Of a stretch of 23,535 nt of DNA, positions 1 through 7,012 are shown piece after piece. The stretch's first letter is position 1. The number at the start of each line of letters is the position of its first letter. The notes under the pieces are model-generated. The model was not told the origin of the DNA and did not search any database. It worked only from the letters and a program-made list of their open reading frames with translations. This DNA comes from JBGLNJ01 sp964353405 (GTDB lineage: Bacteria > Chloroflexota > Anaerolineae > Fen-1058). Position numbers and translations under genes: made by a program. Where the stretch lies: positions 1-23,535 of the forward strand of contig CAYGWJ010000057.1 of assembly GCA_964353405.1 (NCBI GenBank). Direction: 5' to 3'.

Positions 1-2
1 GT

Positions 3-62
3 ACCGGCAAAGTTGACATCGCAACGTTAGGTGTGACAAAATCTCTAGACCATGTGTTCTAA
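3..62 (+). CDS. Possible 3' end of an upstream gene (partial)
   Basis: Frame 3 is open from the window edge to a TAA at 60-62 and would encode a 19-residue tail ending in LDHVF. The other two forward frames are closed earlier (TAG at 28-30, TGA at 14-16). If real, this gene's last codons run into the inverted repeat that begins at 30. The stretch is too short to recognise a family, and it could be chance. Confidence 0.2.
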   Translation, partial: TGKVDIATLGVTKSLDHVF

Positions 63-107
63 ATCCAAGCTGTTTTTGCCTCTTGCCAGCCGAGATTTTG
101 TCACACC
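30..107. repeat. Perfect 16-bp inverted repeat, MITE-like or operator-like element
   Basis: GGTGTGACAAAATCTC at 30-45 is exactly repeated as its reverse complement at 92-107, with a 46-bp spacer. There is no T-tract after the right arm, and the loop is too large for an ordinary terminator. The ends resemble terminal inverted repeats of a small non-autonomous element, but I find no clear target-site duplication (left flank CAACGTTA, right flank AGCAGTTC). It ends 10 bp before the ATG at 118 that would start the ATPase reading frame, so it could also be a binding site. Confidence 0.6.
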
Positions 108-117
108 AGCAGTTCAA

Positions 118-1005
118 ATGTCGCTTTTGCTTGGAGTCTGATTCTATTCTTTCAAAGGCGGAGTCGGGCGAACTACTGCCCTGGCAGCTTGTGCTCTGTT
201 GATGGCACGTGCTGGGCATAGCGTCGTCGTGCTTGACCTCGACCTTGAAGCGCCAGGAGTTGGCGGTTTACTCTTGGGAGATATCACCCAGCCAGATGAC
301 GGGGTTGTAGACTATTTGTTGGAACGGCAGTTGTTGCGTCAACGGCCTGCCAATCTTGGCCTCTATGTAGCAATTCAAAACGACGTGCAACTGATCGGCA
401 ACGGGAGACCGATCCGCGTGTTGACCGCGGGCAAGTTAGGTCAAACCTTTCTGGAAAAAATCGCCCGATTGGACTTTGAGGGCTTTGTCAACACAAGTCT
501 CAATCCATTAGCTGATTTGCTGGTGCACATTCGCGAAGAGTACAGACCCGATTTTATCTTGCTAGATGTTCGCTCTGGCCTGCATGATTTGGGCGGCCTA
601 TCGCTCAATGGCATGAGTCATCTGGATGTGTTGTTTGGATTGGATACATCACAGAGTTGGGCTGGATTAGAGATCGTTTTGCCCATTCTGGGCATGGCAG
701 CAGATAGACGCGAAGTATTATTGGTTCATGCTATGGTAACTCCCGAGCGTTTTGATCCTGCTGCAAATGCGCGGTTCCGCGAACATAGCCTGGAACTCTT
801 CCAAAAGTACTATTATCGCGCTGACGAAGATATTCCAGATACCAATGACCCTGACGGGCCCTATGGCTTGCCCATCCTTTACCAGGACGAACTATTAAAC
901 GTGGGCAGCCTGGCGCGAGTAGTGAACTTGCTCACACGGTCGGATAGCTCTTATGCTAGCCTTGTTCGGGCTATCGGAGTATACATTCAAAGAGAGACAC
1001 TATGA
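118..1005 (+). CDS. KGGVGR-motif MinD/ParA-like (SIMIBI) ATPase, 5' end disrupted or misread
   Basis: The frame encodes FYSFKGGVGRTT at 142-177, the variant P-loop of KGGVGR-type MinD/ParA relatives. VVLDLDLEAPG follows, and then a Walker B segment FILLDVRSGLHD about 120 residues further on, as expected for this family. It is a soluble ATPase probably acting as a switch for its partner. The oddity is the start. The only upstream ATG in frame (118) is followed by six codons and a TGA at 139-141, and no ATG, GTG or TTG lies between that stop and the P-loop. The first internal starts (TTG 199, ATG 202) would delete the P-loop. So the 5' end has a nonsense or indel mutation, a non-canonical start, or a sequence error. 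The rest is intact to TGA 1003-1005, which overlaps the next gene by 4 bp (ATGA). Family assignment is firm; function is inference. Confidence 0.75.
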
Positions 1006-2492
1006 TGTCAAGTAACATGAGAACCGACCAGGTTTTGAAGGGCCTGGTGTCCATTGGGCAACTGGGAGCAAAAGCAGAGTCTTTGAATCCAGAAGAATTG
1101 CTTCGCTTCACACTGCCTATTCGCGCTCACCTGCACGCGCTGGAGCCAGATATCCTTCTCATCCTTGGTGGGCGTGGCGCTGGCAAATCGCATCTATTCC
1201 GTGTGATAAACTTGCCTAATGGCCCCGAAGCGTTGCGCTATGGAGGCCGGTCATCCCAAGCGATATGGTTGCGCGGATTCTCCACCAGCCATGTCTCGAT
1301 GCCTTCAGTTACCTTCCCCGGAGAAACGGTCTTGCAACGGTTTACCGACGGCAAAACGCGCACCGATTTGGTAGATTTCTGGCGTGGTCTACTGGTCGGG
1401 GCAATACTAAGACTGGGCGGACAGGAAGGGGAATTTCTCCGTGGTTCTTTGCCTGACTCGCTGGTTCGTTCACTGGCTGACCTGGATCGAGTATCAAGCT
1501 GGCACACAAAGCTGGTGCAGTCGATCGAGGAAGTTGATGCGGCCTTGAATCAGTTAGATGAAACATTGATCAGGCAAAACCGCTACCTGTTTGCGACTTA
1601 CGATGACCTGGACGTAATGGCGGTAGAGTGGAACCAGAAGCGCTCTCTGATCCAAGCGCTGCTGCAATTCTGGCTAGGACAATGGCGTCGCTGGCAACGA
1701 ATTCGTCCCAAGATTTTTTTGCGGCGCGACCTGTTCTCCGCCGAGTTTCTGAATTTTCCAGATGCCTCTAAATTGGAAGGGAATAAACTCGAGTTGCGCT
1801 GGATTCCGACTCAATTGTATCAATTGGTCTTCAAGCTATGGGCTAATCAGAATGAAGAGTGTCGCACGTTTCTTGAGCAAGGCAAGCTATTTGACTTTGA
1901 ATCAGATCGCTGGCTGGGTTGGACGTATGCCACGGAACCAACGGAAGATACTCTGCGTCGAGCCATACACCGCGTTCTCGGCGAGTTCATGGGGGGAGGC
2001 CCTAAAAAAGGCCGCACCTATGAGTGGATTCCCAATCATCTTCAAGATGCTAACGGTGAAATAGTCCCTCGCTCCATTCTCAATCTGTTCGCACTAGCTG
2101 CTGAAGACGAAATAGCGAACCACAGAGCTTCAGGAACTCTGCTTTCGCACATGTCATTTGGCGCTGCCATAGAACAGGTTTCAGAGAGGCGTATCAAGGA
2201 ATTAGAAGAAGAATATCCGTGGTTGGCTGCTGTCCGGCTTCCTTTGCGTGGGCAGCAAGTGCCAATGACACGAGACAAGCTCATTGATCTCATACGACAG
2301 GTGGACTGGAATCACGTAGAACGACTTCCCGTGTCGCAGGATCCGAACCGACTCATCAACGATATGCTTCAAATTGGTATTCTGCGCCTAACAGAAGAAG
2401 GGCGTATTCACGTTCCTGACATCTACCTATATGGCTTTGACCTCAAGCGAAAAGGCGGGATTCGTCGTCCTGCCGAGAGAGCCGTGCCATAA
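1002..2492 (+). CDS. P-loop ATPase, Sll1717-like, partner of the KGGVGR ATPase
   Basis: This is a 496-residue protein. It has a Walker A motif GGRGAGKS at residues 56-63 and a hydrophobic strand ending in DDLD (residues 195-204) that fits Walker B. An arginine pair in IFLRRDLF (238-245) looks like a sensor or finger segment. The C-terminal part (about 440-478) reads like a winged helix. There is no signal peptide or membrane segment. Two ATGs lie at 1002 and 1005; the first overlaps the stop of the ATPase gene, so the two are translationally coupled. The overall plan resembles the P-loop ATPase family named after Sll1717, which often sits beside KGGVGR ATPases in variable genomic regions. I recognise no effector domain (nuclease, TIR, protease) in it. 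A role in a stress or phage-response system is inference. Confidence 0.75.
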   Translation: MMSSNMRTDQVLKGLVSIGQLGAKAESLNPEELLRFTLPIRAHLHALEPDILLILGGRGAGKSHLFRVINLPNGPEALRYGGRSSQAIWLRGFSTSHVSMPSVTFPGETVLQRFTDGKTRTDLVDFWRGLLVGAILRLGGQEGEFLRGSLPDSLVRSLADLDRVSSWHTKLVQSIEEVDAALNQLDETLIRQNRYLFATYDDLDVMAVEWNQKRSLIQALLQFWLGQWRRWQRIRPKIFLRRDLFSAEFLNFPDASKLEGNKLELRWIPTQLYQLVFKLWANQNEECRTFLEQGKLFDFESDRWLGWTYATEPTEDTLRRAIHRVLGEFMGGGPKKGRTYEWIPNHLQDANGEIVPRSILNLFALAAEDEIANHRASGTLLSHMSFGAAIEQVSERRIKELEEEYPWLAAVRLPLRGQQVPMTRDKLIDLIRQVDWNHVERLPVSQDPNRLINDMLQIGILRLTEEGRIHVPDIYLYGFDLKRKGGIRRPAERAVP

Positions 2493-2913
2493 AGTGCCTC
2501 TGCTATCTACTGCCCAGTATAGTGGCGGACTGTGCAACTCGGTTTGTTCATTCAAAGTGTATGGTTTGAAGCGCTCATTCAAAATCGAATGAGCGCTTTG
2601 GCTGATCGAGAAAAGTGTGGTTCAAGACGCCGAGTTCGGCGAGTCAGGGGAGGAAGAAGGGATGTATACAGTGAACAATTTGGATTGCCCTGAAGACGCA
2701 TGGCGTGATGAAATTCGCTCTTGAGAGTAGTCTGCCGTATCAGACCTGGCTCGGCCCGCCGCCGGCGGATGCGAGGGCGGCGCATCCGGCGCACACGAGT
2801 CAGTGAAGCGAGTTACCCAATGACCAAGCTCAGCCGTTATCGTGAGGCGAAAGGACCAGAGGCGACCGCACAACCAGGCTCGCGTGGACGAGTCATGCTC
2901 AATCGCCTGGGCC
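2493..2913. other. Intergenic stretch without a supported gene
   Basis: About 420 bp. It holds the 12-bp hairpin at 2569-2598 and a smaller one at 2766-2788 (CGGATGCG, 7-nt loop, CGCATCCG). Short open frames exist on both strands but have no ribosome site or recognisable protein sequence. I see no tRNA, transposase or CRISPR pattern. Confidence 0.5.
2569..2598 (+). terminator. Strong hairpin after the ATPase pair
   Basis: AAGCGCTCATTC at 2569-2580 pairs perfectly with GAATGAGCGCTT at 2587-2598 across a 6-nt loop, 77 bp after the stop of the second ATPase gene. The position suits a transcription end, but neither side has a real T-run, so intrinsic termination is uncertain. It may serve as a 3' stabilising hairpin or be a palindromic repeat. 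Confidence 0.4.
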
Positions 2914-3198
2914 TTACGTCCAAACTCGCATTGGATCAGGCTGAGGCCCACTGATTACGGATTCTCGGGGCGAGGCAGTCAGAAACGGCGAGCCGAATAC
3001 CTGACCGCCGTCAAGCGAGGTTATCTGGAAGATTATGCGCCGTTGGCGCGAAGGCCGTTGAGTTTTCTTGCGGGTCTGGGGCCTGACAAGTCCGACCGCG
3101 CCTTCAAAGACAGAGGAATCGTACACATTTTCCTCGATCATTCGGCGGCGCGTTTCGGGATCGCGCAAATAGGGATTGGTCTCGATTAGCGAAAGCAT
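2914..3198 (-). CDS. Small protein with NPYLRDPETRRRMI N-terminus, function unknown
   Basis: The protein has 94 residues if it starts at the ATG at 3198. The first 35 residues contain a motif, NPYLRDPETRRRMIEENVY followed by DSSVFEGA, typical of conserved small proteins and of N-termini that precede basic tails. The rest is basic (RKKTQRPSRQRR), then low in recognisable features. The frame stays open further upstream, but that extension is antisense to the signal peptide of the neighbouring plus-strand gene and has no start signal. A perfect extended -10 lies just before the chosen ATG, which suggests a leaderless mRNA. The C-terminal half may be read-through past a lost stop. I do not know the function. 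Confidence 0.5.
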   Translation of the reverse strand: MLSLIETNPYLRDPETRRRMIEENVYDSSVFEGAVGLVRPQTRKKTQRPSRQRRIIFQITSLDGGQVFGSPFLTASPRESVISGPQPDPMRVWT

Positions 3199-3204
3199 GT
3201 CCGG

Positions 3205-3213
3205 ATTATAGCA
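3205..3213 (-). promoter_or_regulatory. Extended -10 promoter element
   Basis: On the minus strand the sequence is TGCTATAAT, a perfect extended -10. It ends 6 nt before the ATG at 3198, so transcription would begin at or next to the start codon. No good -35 is visible, as is usual for extended -10 promoters. The same nonamer occurs at 20956-20964. Confidence 0.5.
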
Positions 3214-3265
3214 TCGTTTGACGCTACGGCATAGGCCGAGCGCTATCGCGAGGGGGCAACACACA

Positions 3266-4825
3266 ATGAGGCAGATCGAGGCAGGGCGCGCAACCCGGCA
3301 TCCGTGGCTCACCTGGCTGCTTGTATTGAGCGGCTTGCTTTTGCTTGGCTTTACAGCACAAGCACCCGAACAGCCGGCGCAAGTCATCCACGTCCCCGGC
3401 GACTATGCCACCATCGCACAAGCTCTGGCAGCCGCCCACGCAGGCGACACCGTGCAGGTAGCGGCCGGAACGTATACCGAAACGGGATTGGGCATTCCAT
3501 CCAATGTGAGCCTGGTTGGCGCGGGCTGGGCAAGTACCATCATCAGCGGCAACGGGTCAGGTGTGGTCGTCTACCCCAGTCCAGACACGTTGGTCGAGGG
3601 ATTCACGATTCAGGGAAGTGGGCCAGGCGATTTTGACGCCGGAATATGGGTCAGCCAAGGCAGCGTCACCTTGCGCCAGAATCGCATCACCACCAATGCC
3701 AGTGCGGTCTGGGCCTGGTGTTTCGATCCGCCAACTTGCAACATCCATGTGACGCTCGAGCGCAACATCCTGGATGGGAATAGCTCGAACGGCGCCAACA
3801 GCAACGAATACGCTATCTTTACCGTGCGCAACAATACCATCACGGGCAACGGCGGCTCTGGGCTGATCCTCAACAATGCTGCCAGCCTGGCGGAAAACAA
3901 CATTGTCGTGTCCAACACGGGCGCCGGCATCGTGAGCAACGGCACTGTGCGCAACAATACCATCACTGGCAACGGCTCTGGGCTGATCCTCAATGATGCT
4001 GCCAGCCTGGCGGAAAACAACATTGTCGTGTCCAACACGGGTGCCGGCATCGTGAGCAACAGCGGGCCGCAGGTGCGTTATAACGACGTGTGGAACAACG
4101 GGCAAGACTATTCAGGCAGCCTCATCGCCGGAGAGGGCAGTCTCGCGCTGGATCCCCTGCTCCGCAATGCGGCCGACGACGACGTCCGGTTGTATGCAGC
4201 GTCGCCTGTCATCGGCTATGGCACGCCGGGCGGGACAGACATGGGCGCTGTGCCATTTTCGCCAGTGGGAACGTCGCCCGGCAGTGTCACCCTCGTCCAA
4301 ACGGGAGCCAACCTGTGGCGAGTTGACTGGTCGGCCACATCGGCTGAGGGCTACCGGGTGTACTATGGCCCCTGCACCCGGCAAACCACGACCGTGGCGT
4401 ATGTCGGCGCGGTTAACTCGTATCAGATCAGTAATGTGAGCGCCGAGGGTGTGGGCTATGTGGCCGTCAGCGCGTCTGATGCACAGGGGCAGGAGAGCGC
4501 GGTGCGCCTGGCCACAGGCATTCAAGCGCCCTGCCCGACTGCTCCGCAGAACCTAGAAGTCGGGGCTTTTCCAGGCGGGCGTATCCGCCTGCAATGGCAG
4601 GGCACGTCTGGTCTAGCCCAGGGCTATCAGATCGAGCGAGCGCACGCGGCGATCTCACCCACAGCCTACAGTCTGATTGCGACGGTGCCCGCCGGCACGT
4701 CAGTCTATACCGATACGCCGCCGAGACTGGAAGAAACGTACTGGTACCGCATGCGAGCTTACAACGCGAACGGCGGCTCTCCCTTTTCCAGGCAGAGTTA
4801 CAACGCCACCTTTGAAAGTGCCTAA
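3266..4825 (+). CDS. Secreted right-handed beta-helix (NosD/DUF1565-like) protein with two FnIII-like domains
   Basis: The protein has 519 residues from the ATG at 3266, chosen because GAGGGGG lies about 10 nt upstream; a TTG at 3218 is the alternative. Residues 14-31 form a hydrophobic signal segment with a possible cleavage after AQA (31-33). Residues 40-330 are a parallel beta-helix. They open with PGDYATIAQALAAA and GDTVQVAAGTY, typical of pectin-lyase-like repeats, and continue with many N-N-x-I-T-G-N turns. Residues 187-267 are two nearly identical 40-41-residue units. Two FnIII-like domains follow at about 335-420 and 424-515 (EGYRVYYG; GYQIERA, YWYRMRAYN). The frame closes at TAA 4823-4825 while a CAP domain continues in the next frame. 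It is probably exported and surface-bound or released, binding polysaccharide or protein; no enzyme activity is evident. Confidence 0.75.
   Translation: MRQIEAGRATRHPWLTWLLVLSGLLLLGFTAQAPEQPAQVIHVPGDYATIAQALAAAHAGDTVQVAAGTYTETGLGIPSNVSLVGAGWASTIISGNGSGVVVYPSPDTLVEGFTIQGSGPGDFDAGIWVSQGSVTLRQNRITTNASAVWAWCFDPPTCNIHVTLERNILDGNSSNGANSNEYAIFTVRNNTITGNGGSGLILNNAASLAENNIVVSNTGAGIVSNGTVRNNTITGNGSGLILNDAASLAENNIVVSNTGAGIVSNSGPQVRYNDVWNNGQDYSGSLIAGEGSLALDPLLRNAADDDVRLYAASPVIGYGTPGGTDMGAVPFSPVGTSPGSVTLVQTGANLWRVDWSATSAEGYRVYYGPCTRQTTTVAYVGAVNSYQISNVSAEGVGYVAVSASDAQGQESAVRLATGIQAPCPTAPQNLEVGAFPGGRIRLQWQGTSGLAQGYQIERAHAAISPTAYSLIATVPAGTSVYTDTPPRLEETYWYRMRAYNANGGSPFSRQSYNATFESA
3824..4066 (+). repeat. Tandem 123/120-bp duplication inside the beta-helix gene
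   Basis: Copy 1 (3824-3946) and copy 2 (3947-4066) both begin GTGCGCAACAATACCATCAC and encode almost the same beta-helix rungs. They differ by one glycine codon (GGSG against GSG), one N-to-D change and a few silent bases, so the duplication is recent. It adds exactly whole codons. Confidence 0.85.
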
Positions 4826-5606
4826 CCTGGACGAACACTACCTGATGGTGCTGATCAACGAGGCTCGCGCCGCGCCCGGCGCTTTTGGCTATCCCGCCAT
4901 CAGCCCCGTTCCCCCCTTGATGCACAACCCACTTTTGAACTATGCGGCCCACTCATTCAGTCAGGCCATCCTGAATTCCGGGTTCCAGATCGGACATTGC
5001 GACTTGATAGGGCGTTGTCCCACCGAGCGTGCCCATGCAGTCGGTTACATCGGCGGCGTGGCAGAAAACCTGATACAAGGGATGGATGGCCCAGATTGGG
5101 TCAAAAGCTCCAACCAGGCTATCATGGATAGCGAGCCACACCGCAACAATATGCTGTGTTCCTGTTTCACCGAGGCTGGCTTGGGCCATACCTATGACCC
5201 AAACAAAGGCGGAGATAGCTACTGGAAAGGGCAATACACCGAGACCTTTTCCAGTCGCGAAGGGATCACCGTGACCCACTTGCCCTCAGGTGTTGTGATA
5301 CCCTATGGTGGCTCTCCCGATACCCAGTTCACCTACATCGTCAACTATTTCCATGCTGCAGGCCTTGGGCCTACACAAGCGCTGGTCTACATAGATGACG
5401 TGCCATACGCCATGAGCCTCTCCACTGGCGCATTGGCGAACGGAACCTTTCGCTATACGACGACCCTCTCCGCAGGCAGCCACCAATACTATTTTTACTT
5501 TGCCTTTTCCGGCGGGACAGCACGCCAGCCAGAATCGGGGGCATACAGCTATCCCATCGTTTTCGGCCATCCCGTTTACCTGCCGATGGTCGTCAGCGAG
5601 CAATAG
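4812..5606 (+). CDS. CAP/SCP (PR-1-like) domain protein, likely the frameshifted C-terminal half of the beta-helix protein
   Basis: This frame encodes a CAP domain. Features are helix 1 with LINEARAAPGAF, then LLNYAAHSFSQAIL, VAENL, and the W-x-x-S-x-x-A-I-M-D-S-x-x-H segment followed by EAGLGHTY, and WKGQYTETF. A beta-rich domain of about 100 residues comes next, ending in VYLPMVV, a tail seen on many Chloroflexota exported proteins. There is no signal peptide, although CAP proteins are exported. Possible starts are TTG 4812, GTG 4818 and ATG 4845, the last already inside helix 1. None has a ribosome site. The frame overlaps the end of the beta-helix/FnIII frame by 14 bp. The simplest reading is one exported protein (beta-helix, FnIII, FnIII, CAP, beta tail) split by a one-base shift between about 4800 and 4825. 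A coupled second gene is the alternative. Confidence 0.7.
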   Translation: MKVPNLDEHYLMVLINEARAAPGAFGYPAISPVPPLMHNPLLNYAAHSFSQAILNSGFQIGHCDLIGRCPTERAHAVGYIGGVAENLIQGMDGPDWVKSSNQAIMDSEPHRNNMLCSCFTEAGLGHTYDPNKGGDSYWKGQYTETFSSREGITVTHLPSGVVIPYGGSPDTQFTYIVNYFHAAGLGPTQALVYIDDVPYAMSLSTGALANGTFRYTTTLSAGSHQYYFYFAFSGGTARQPESGAYSYPIVFGHPVYLPMVVSEQ

Positions 5607-5671
5607 TTATGGCCGGGGGCAGCTACCTGCTCCTCTGGAGACCGCACGCCATGAGCGCAAGGCCAACCTCC

Positions 5672-5734
5672 TTCCGCCTTCATCCCTCCGCCTTCATCCT
5701 TCATCCTTCATCCTTCATCCTTCCTTTTCCATCC
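5672..5734. repeat. Heptanucleotide tandem array (TTCATCC type)
   Basis: Nine 7-bp units lie in phase: TTCCGCC, TTCATCC, CTCCGCC, four exact copies of TTCATCC (5693-5720), TTCCTTT and TCCATCC. The array is intergenic, 65 bp after the CAP gene. Confidence 0.85.
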
Positions 5735-5893
5735 TTTTCAAACGGCGCTTTACAAAAGCGAACTTGTGTGCTATCCTTTTCGCACACCTTTACATAGGTA
5801 CAGGCCATTGCAACCCGGCAGTAGAAAAGCGGAATTGTTTCCCAAAAAAATTGTGCTTTTCCTGGTCCTACAGATTTACAAGATTACATAATT

Positions 5894-5970
5894 CACCGCA
5901 CGCCACAGGCGCGCTGAGGCCGCAGAGATTTTTCAAGGAAAACTCGGCGCTCCCTGCGCCTCTGCGGTGA
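5894..5970. repeat. Imperfect dispersed-type palindrome
   Basis: CCGCAGAG at 5920-5927 pairs with CTCTGCGG at 5960-5967. The outer CACCGCA at 5894-5900 resembles the reverse complement of TGCGGTG at 5963-5969, giving a nested, imperfect foldback around a T/A-rich centre. Texts of this kind recur between genes in this phylum as I remember it; I cannot confirm a copy number here. Confidence 0.45.
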
Positions 5971-5993
5971 GAAAACAGACTTTCAGTGGATCC

Positions 5994-6021
5994 CGATTAC
6001 GCATCACGCATCACGCATCAG
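5994..6021. repeat. Heptanucleotide array (GCATCAC type) at the ABC ATPase start
   Basis: GCATCAC at 6001-6007 and 6008-6014, then GCATCAG at 6015-6021, preceded in phase by CGATTAC. The array runs directly into the GTG at 6022. If the upstream GTG at 5986 were the start, the array would encode the N-terminal residues YASRITHQ. Confidence 0.8.
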
Positions 6022-6930
6022 GTGGCTATCGAGACGCGCCATCTCCGCAAAGAGTTCGGCGCGCAAGTCGCCGTGGCCGATCTCACGCTGGACGTGCGCC
6101 AGGGCGAGGTCTTTGGCTTCCTCGGCCCCAACGGCGCGGGCAAGACCACTTTCATCAAGATGCTCCTGGGCCTCGTCACGCCGACGGGCGGCCAGGGCCG
6201 GCTCCTCGGCGCGCCCCTGGGAAATGTCGCCGCGCGCGCCGGCGTCGGTTTTTTGCCCGAGCACTTTCGCTTTCATGACTGGCTCACGGCGGAGGAGTTC
6301 CTGCACCTGCACGGTCAGCTCTATGCCATGCCGGATTCGCGCCGCAAGGAGCGCATCCCTCGGCTGCTCGACCTGGTCGGCCTCACGCCGCACTCTCACA
6401 CAAAGCTGCGCGAGTTTTCCAAAGGCATGCTCCAGCGCATCGGGCTGGCGCAGGCGCTCCTCAACGAGCCCAAGCTCGTCTTCCTCGACGAGCCGACTTC
6501 CGGCCTCGACCCGGTGGGCCGCCGGCTGGTGCGCGACATTATCCGTGACCTCAAGAGCCAGGGCGCAACCGTCTTTCTCAACTCGCACCTGCTCTCGGAA
6601 GTCGAAATCACCTGCGACCGCGTGGCCTTTATCAAGAACGGCCAGGTCATCCGGCTGGCCGCGCTGCAAACGCTCGTGGACGGCCAAACGACCGTCGAGC
6701 TGCGCGTGGGCAACCTCACGCCGTCCATCGTCGCCGGGTTGGCGCAGTGGGGACAGGACGTTCGCGCCGACGGGAACCGCGTTCACCTGGCCGTGAGCGA
6801 TGAACAAGCGCTGCCTCACCTGGCGCGCTGGATTGTCGAGCAAGGCGGCGCGCTCTACTCGATGACGCCGCAAAAGCTTTCACTGGAAGACTTGTTCTTG
6901 CAGGTGGTCGGCGCCGATGGCGGCTTGTAA
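6022..6930 (+). CDS. ABC transporter ATP-binding protein (ABC-2 exporter type)
   Basis: The protein has 302 residues from the GTG at 6022, which gives the standard N-terminus AIETRHLRKEFG. The GTG at 5986 would add 12 residues translated from a tandem repeat and is less likely. Walker A GPNGAGKT is at 35-42. The Q-loop region reads FLPEHF (77-82), a variant common in exporters of this class. The signature is FSKGM (132-136), Walker B KLVFLDEP (151-158) with the D-loop after it, and the H-loop His is in NSHLL (189). The C-terminal 80 residues are the usual accessory domain. It is paired with the permease 82 bp downstream. It powers export of an unknown substrate; drug, lipid or glycan export and a NatA/CcmA-like role are all possible. 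Confidence 0.9.
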   Translation: MAIETRHLRKEFGAQVAVADLTLDVRQGEVFGFLGPNGAGKTTFIKMLLGLVTPTGGQGRLLGAPLGNVAARAGVGFLPEHFRFHDWLTAEEFLHLHGQLYAMPDSRRKERIPRLLDLVGLTPHSHTKLREFSKGMLQRIGLAQALLNEPKLVFLDEPTSGLDPVGRRLVRDIIRDLKSQGATVFLNSHLLSEVEITCDRVAFIKNGQVIRLAALQTLVDGQTTVELRVGNLTPSIVAGLAQWGQDVRADGNRVHLAVSDEQALPHLARWIVEQGGALYSMTPQKLSLEDLFLQVVGADGGL

Positions 6931-7012
6931 AATGCCGGACGGCTCGACGGTCGTTTGACCGTCCAGCAGCGCGCGCGAGCCAGCGCATCAGCGCGAAAGG
7001 AAGATCGAACAC

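Larger units (their letters stand above)
5607..6021. other. Repeat-filled intergenic region before the ABC exporter
   Basis: The stretch holds, in order, a heptad array (5672-5734), an AT-richer segment, an imperfect palindrome (5894-5970) and a second heptad array (5994-6021) that abuts the GTG start of the ABC ATPase. Short open frames here are made of the repeat text and are not supported as genes. I see no clear -10/-35 pair. Confidence 0.55.

Noticed and set aside
2622..2951. 109-codon minus-strand frame in the gap after the ATPase pair
   Set aside because: Low-complexity Ser/Pro/Arg-rich product, no ribosome site and no recognisable family.
4805..4830. Programmed ribosomal frameshift between the FnIII and CAP frames
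   Set aside because: No slippery heptamer and no evident stimulatory structure; mutation, sequence error or a coupled second gene explain it as well.
5672..5734. Repeat array considered as a CRISPR
   Set aside because: Units are 7 bp and contiguous, with no spacers and no cas genes nearby.
6004..6873. 289-codon minus-strand frame opposite the ABC ATPase
   Set aside because: Antisense of conserved Walker and signature motifs; no independent support.
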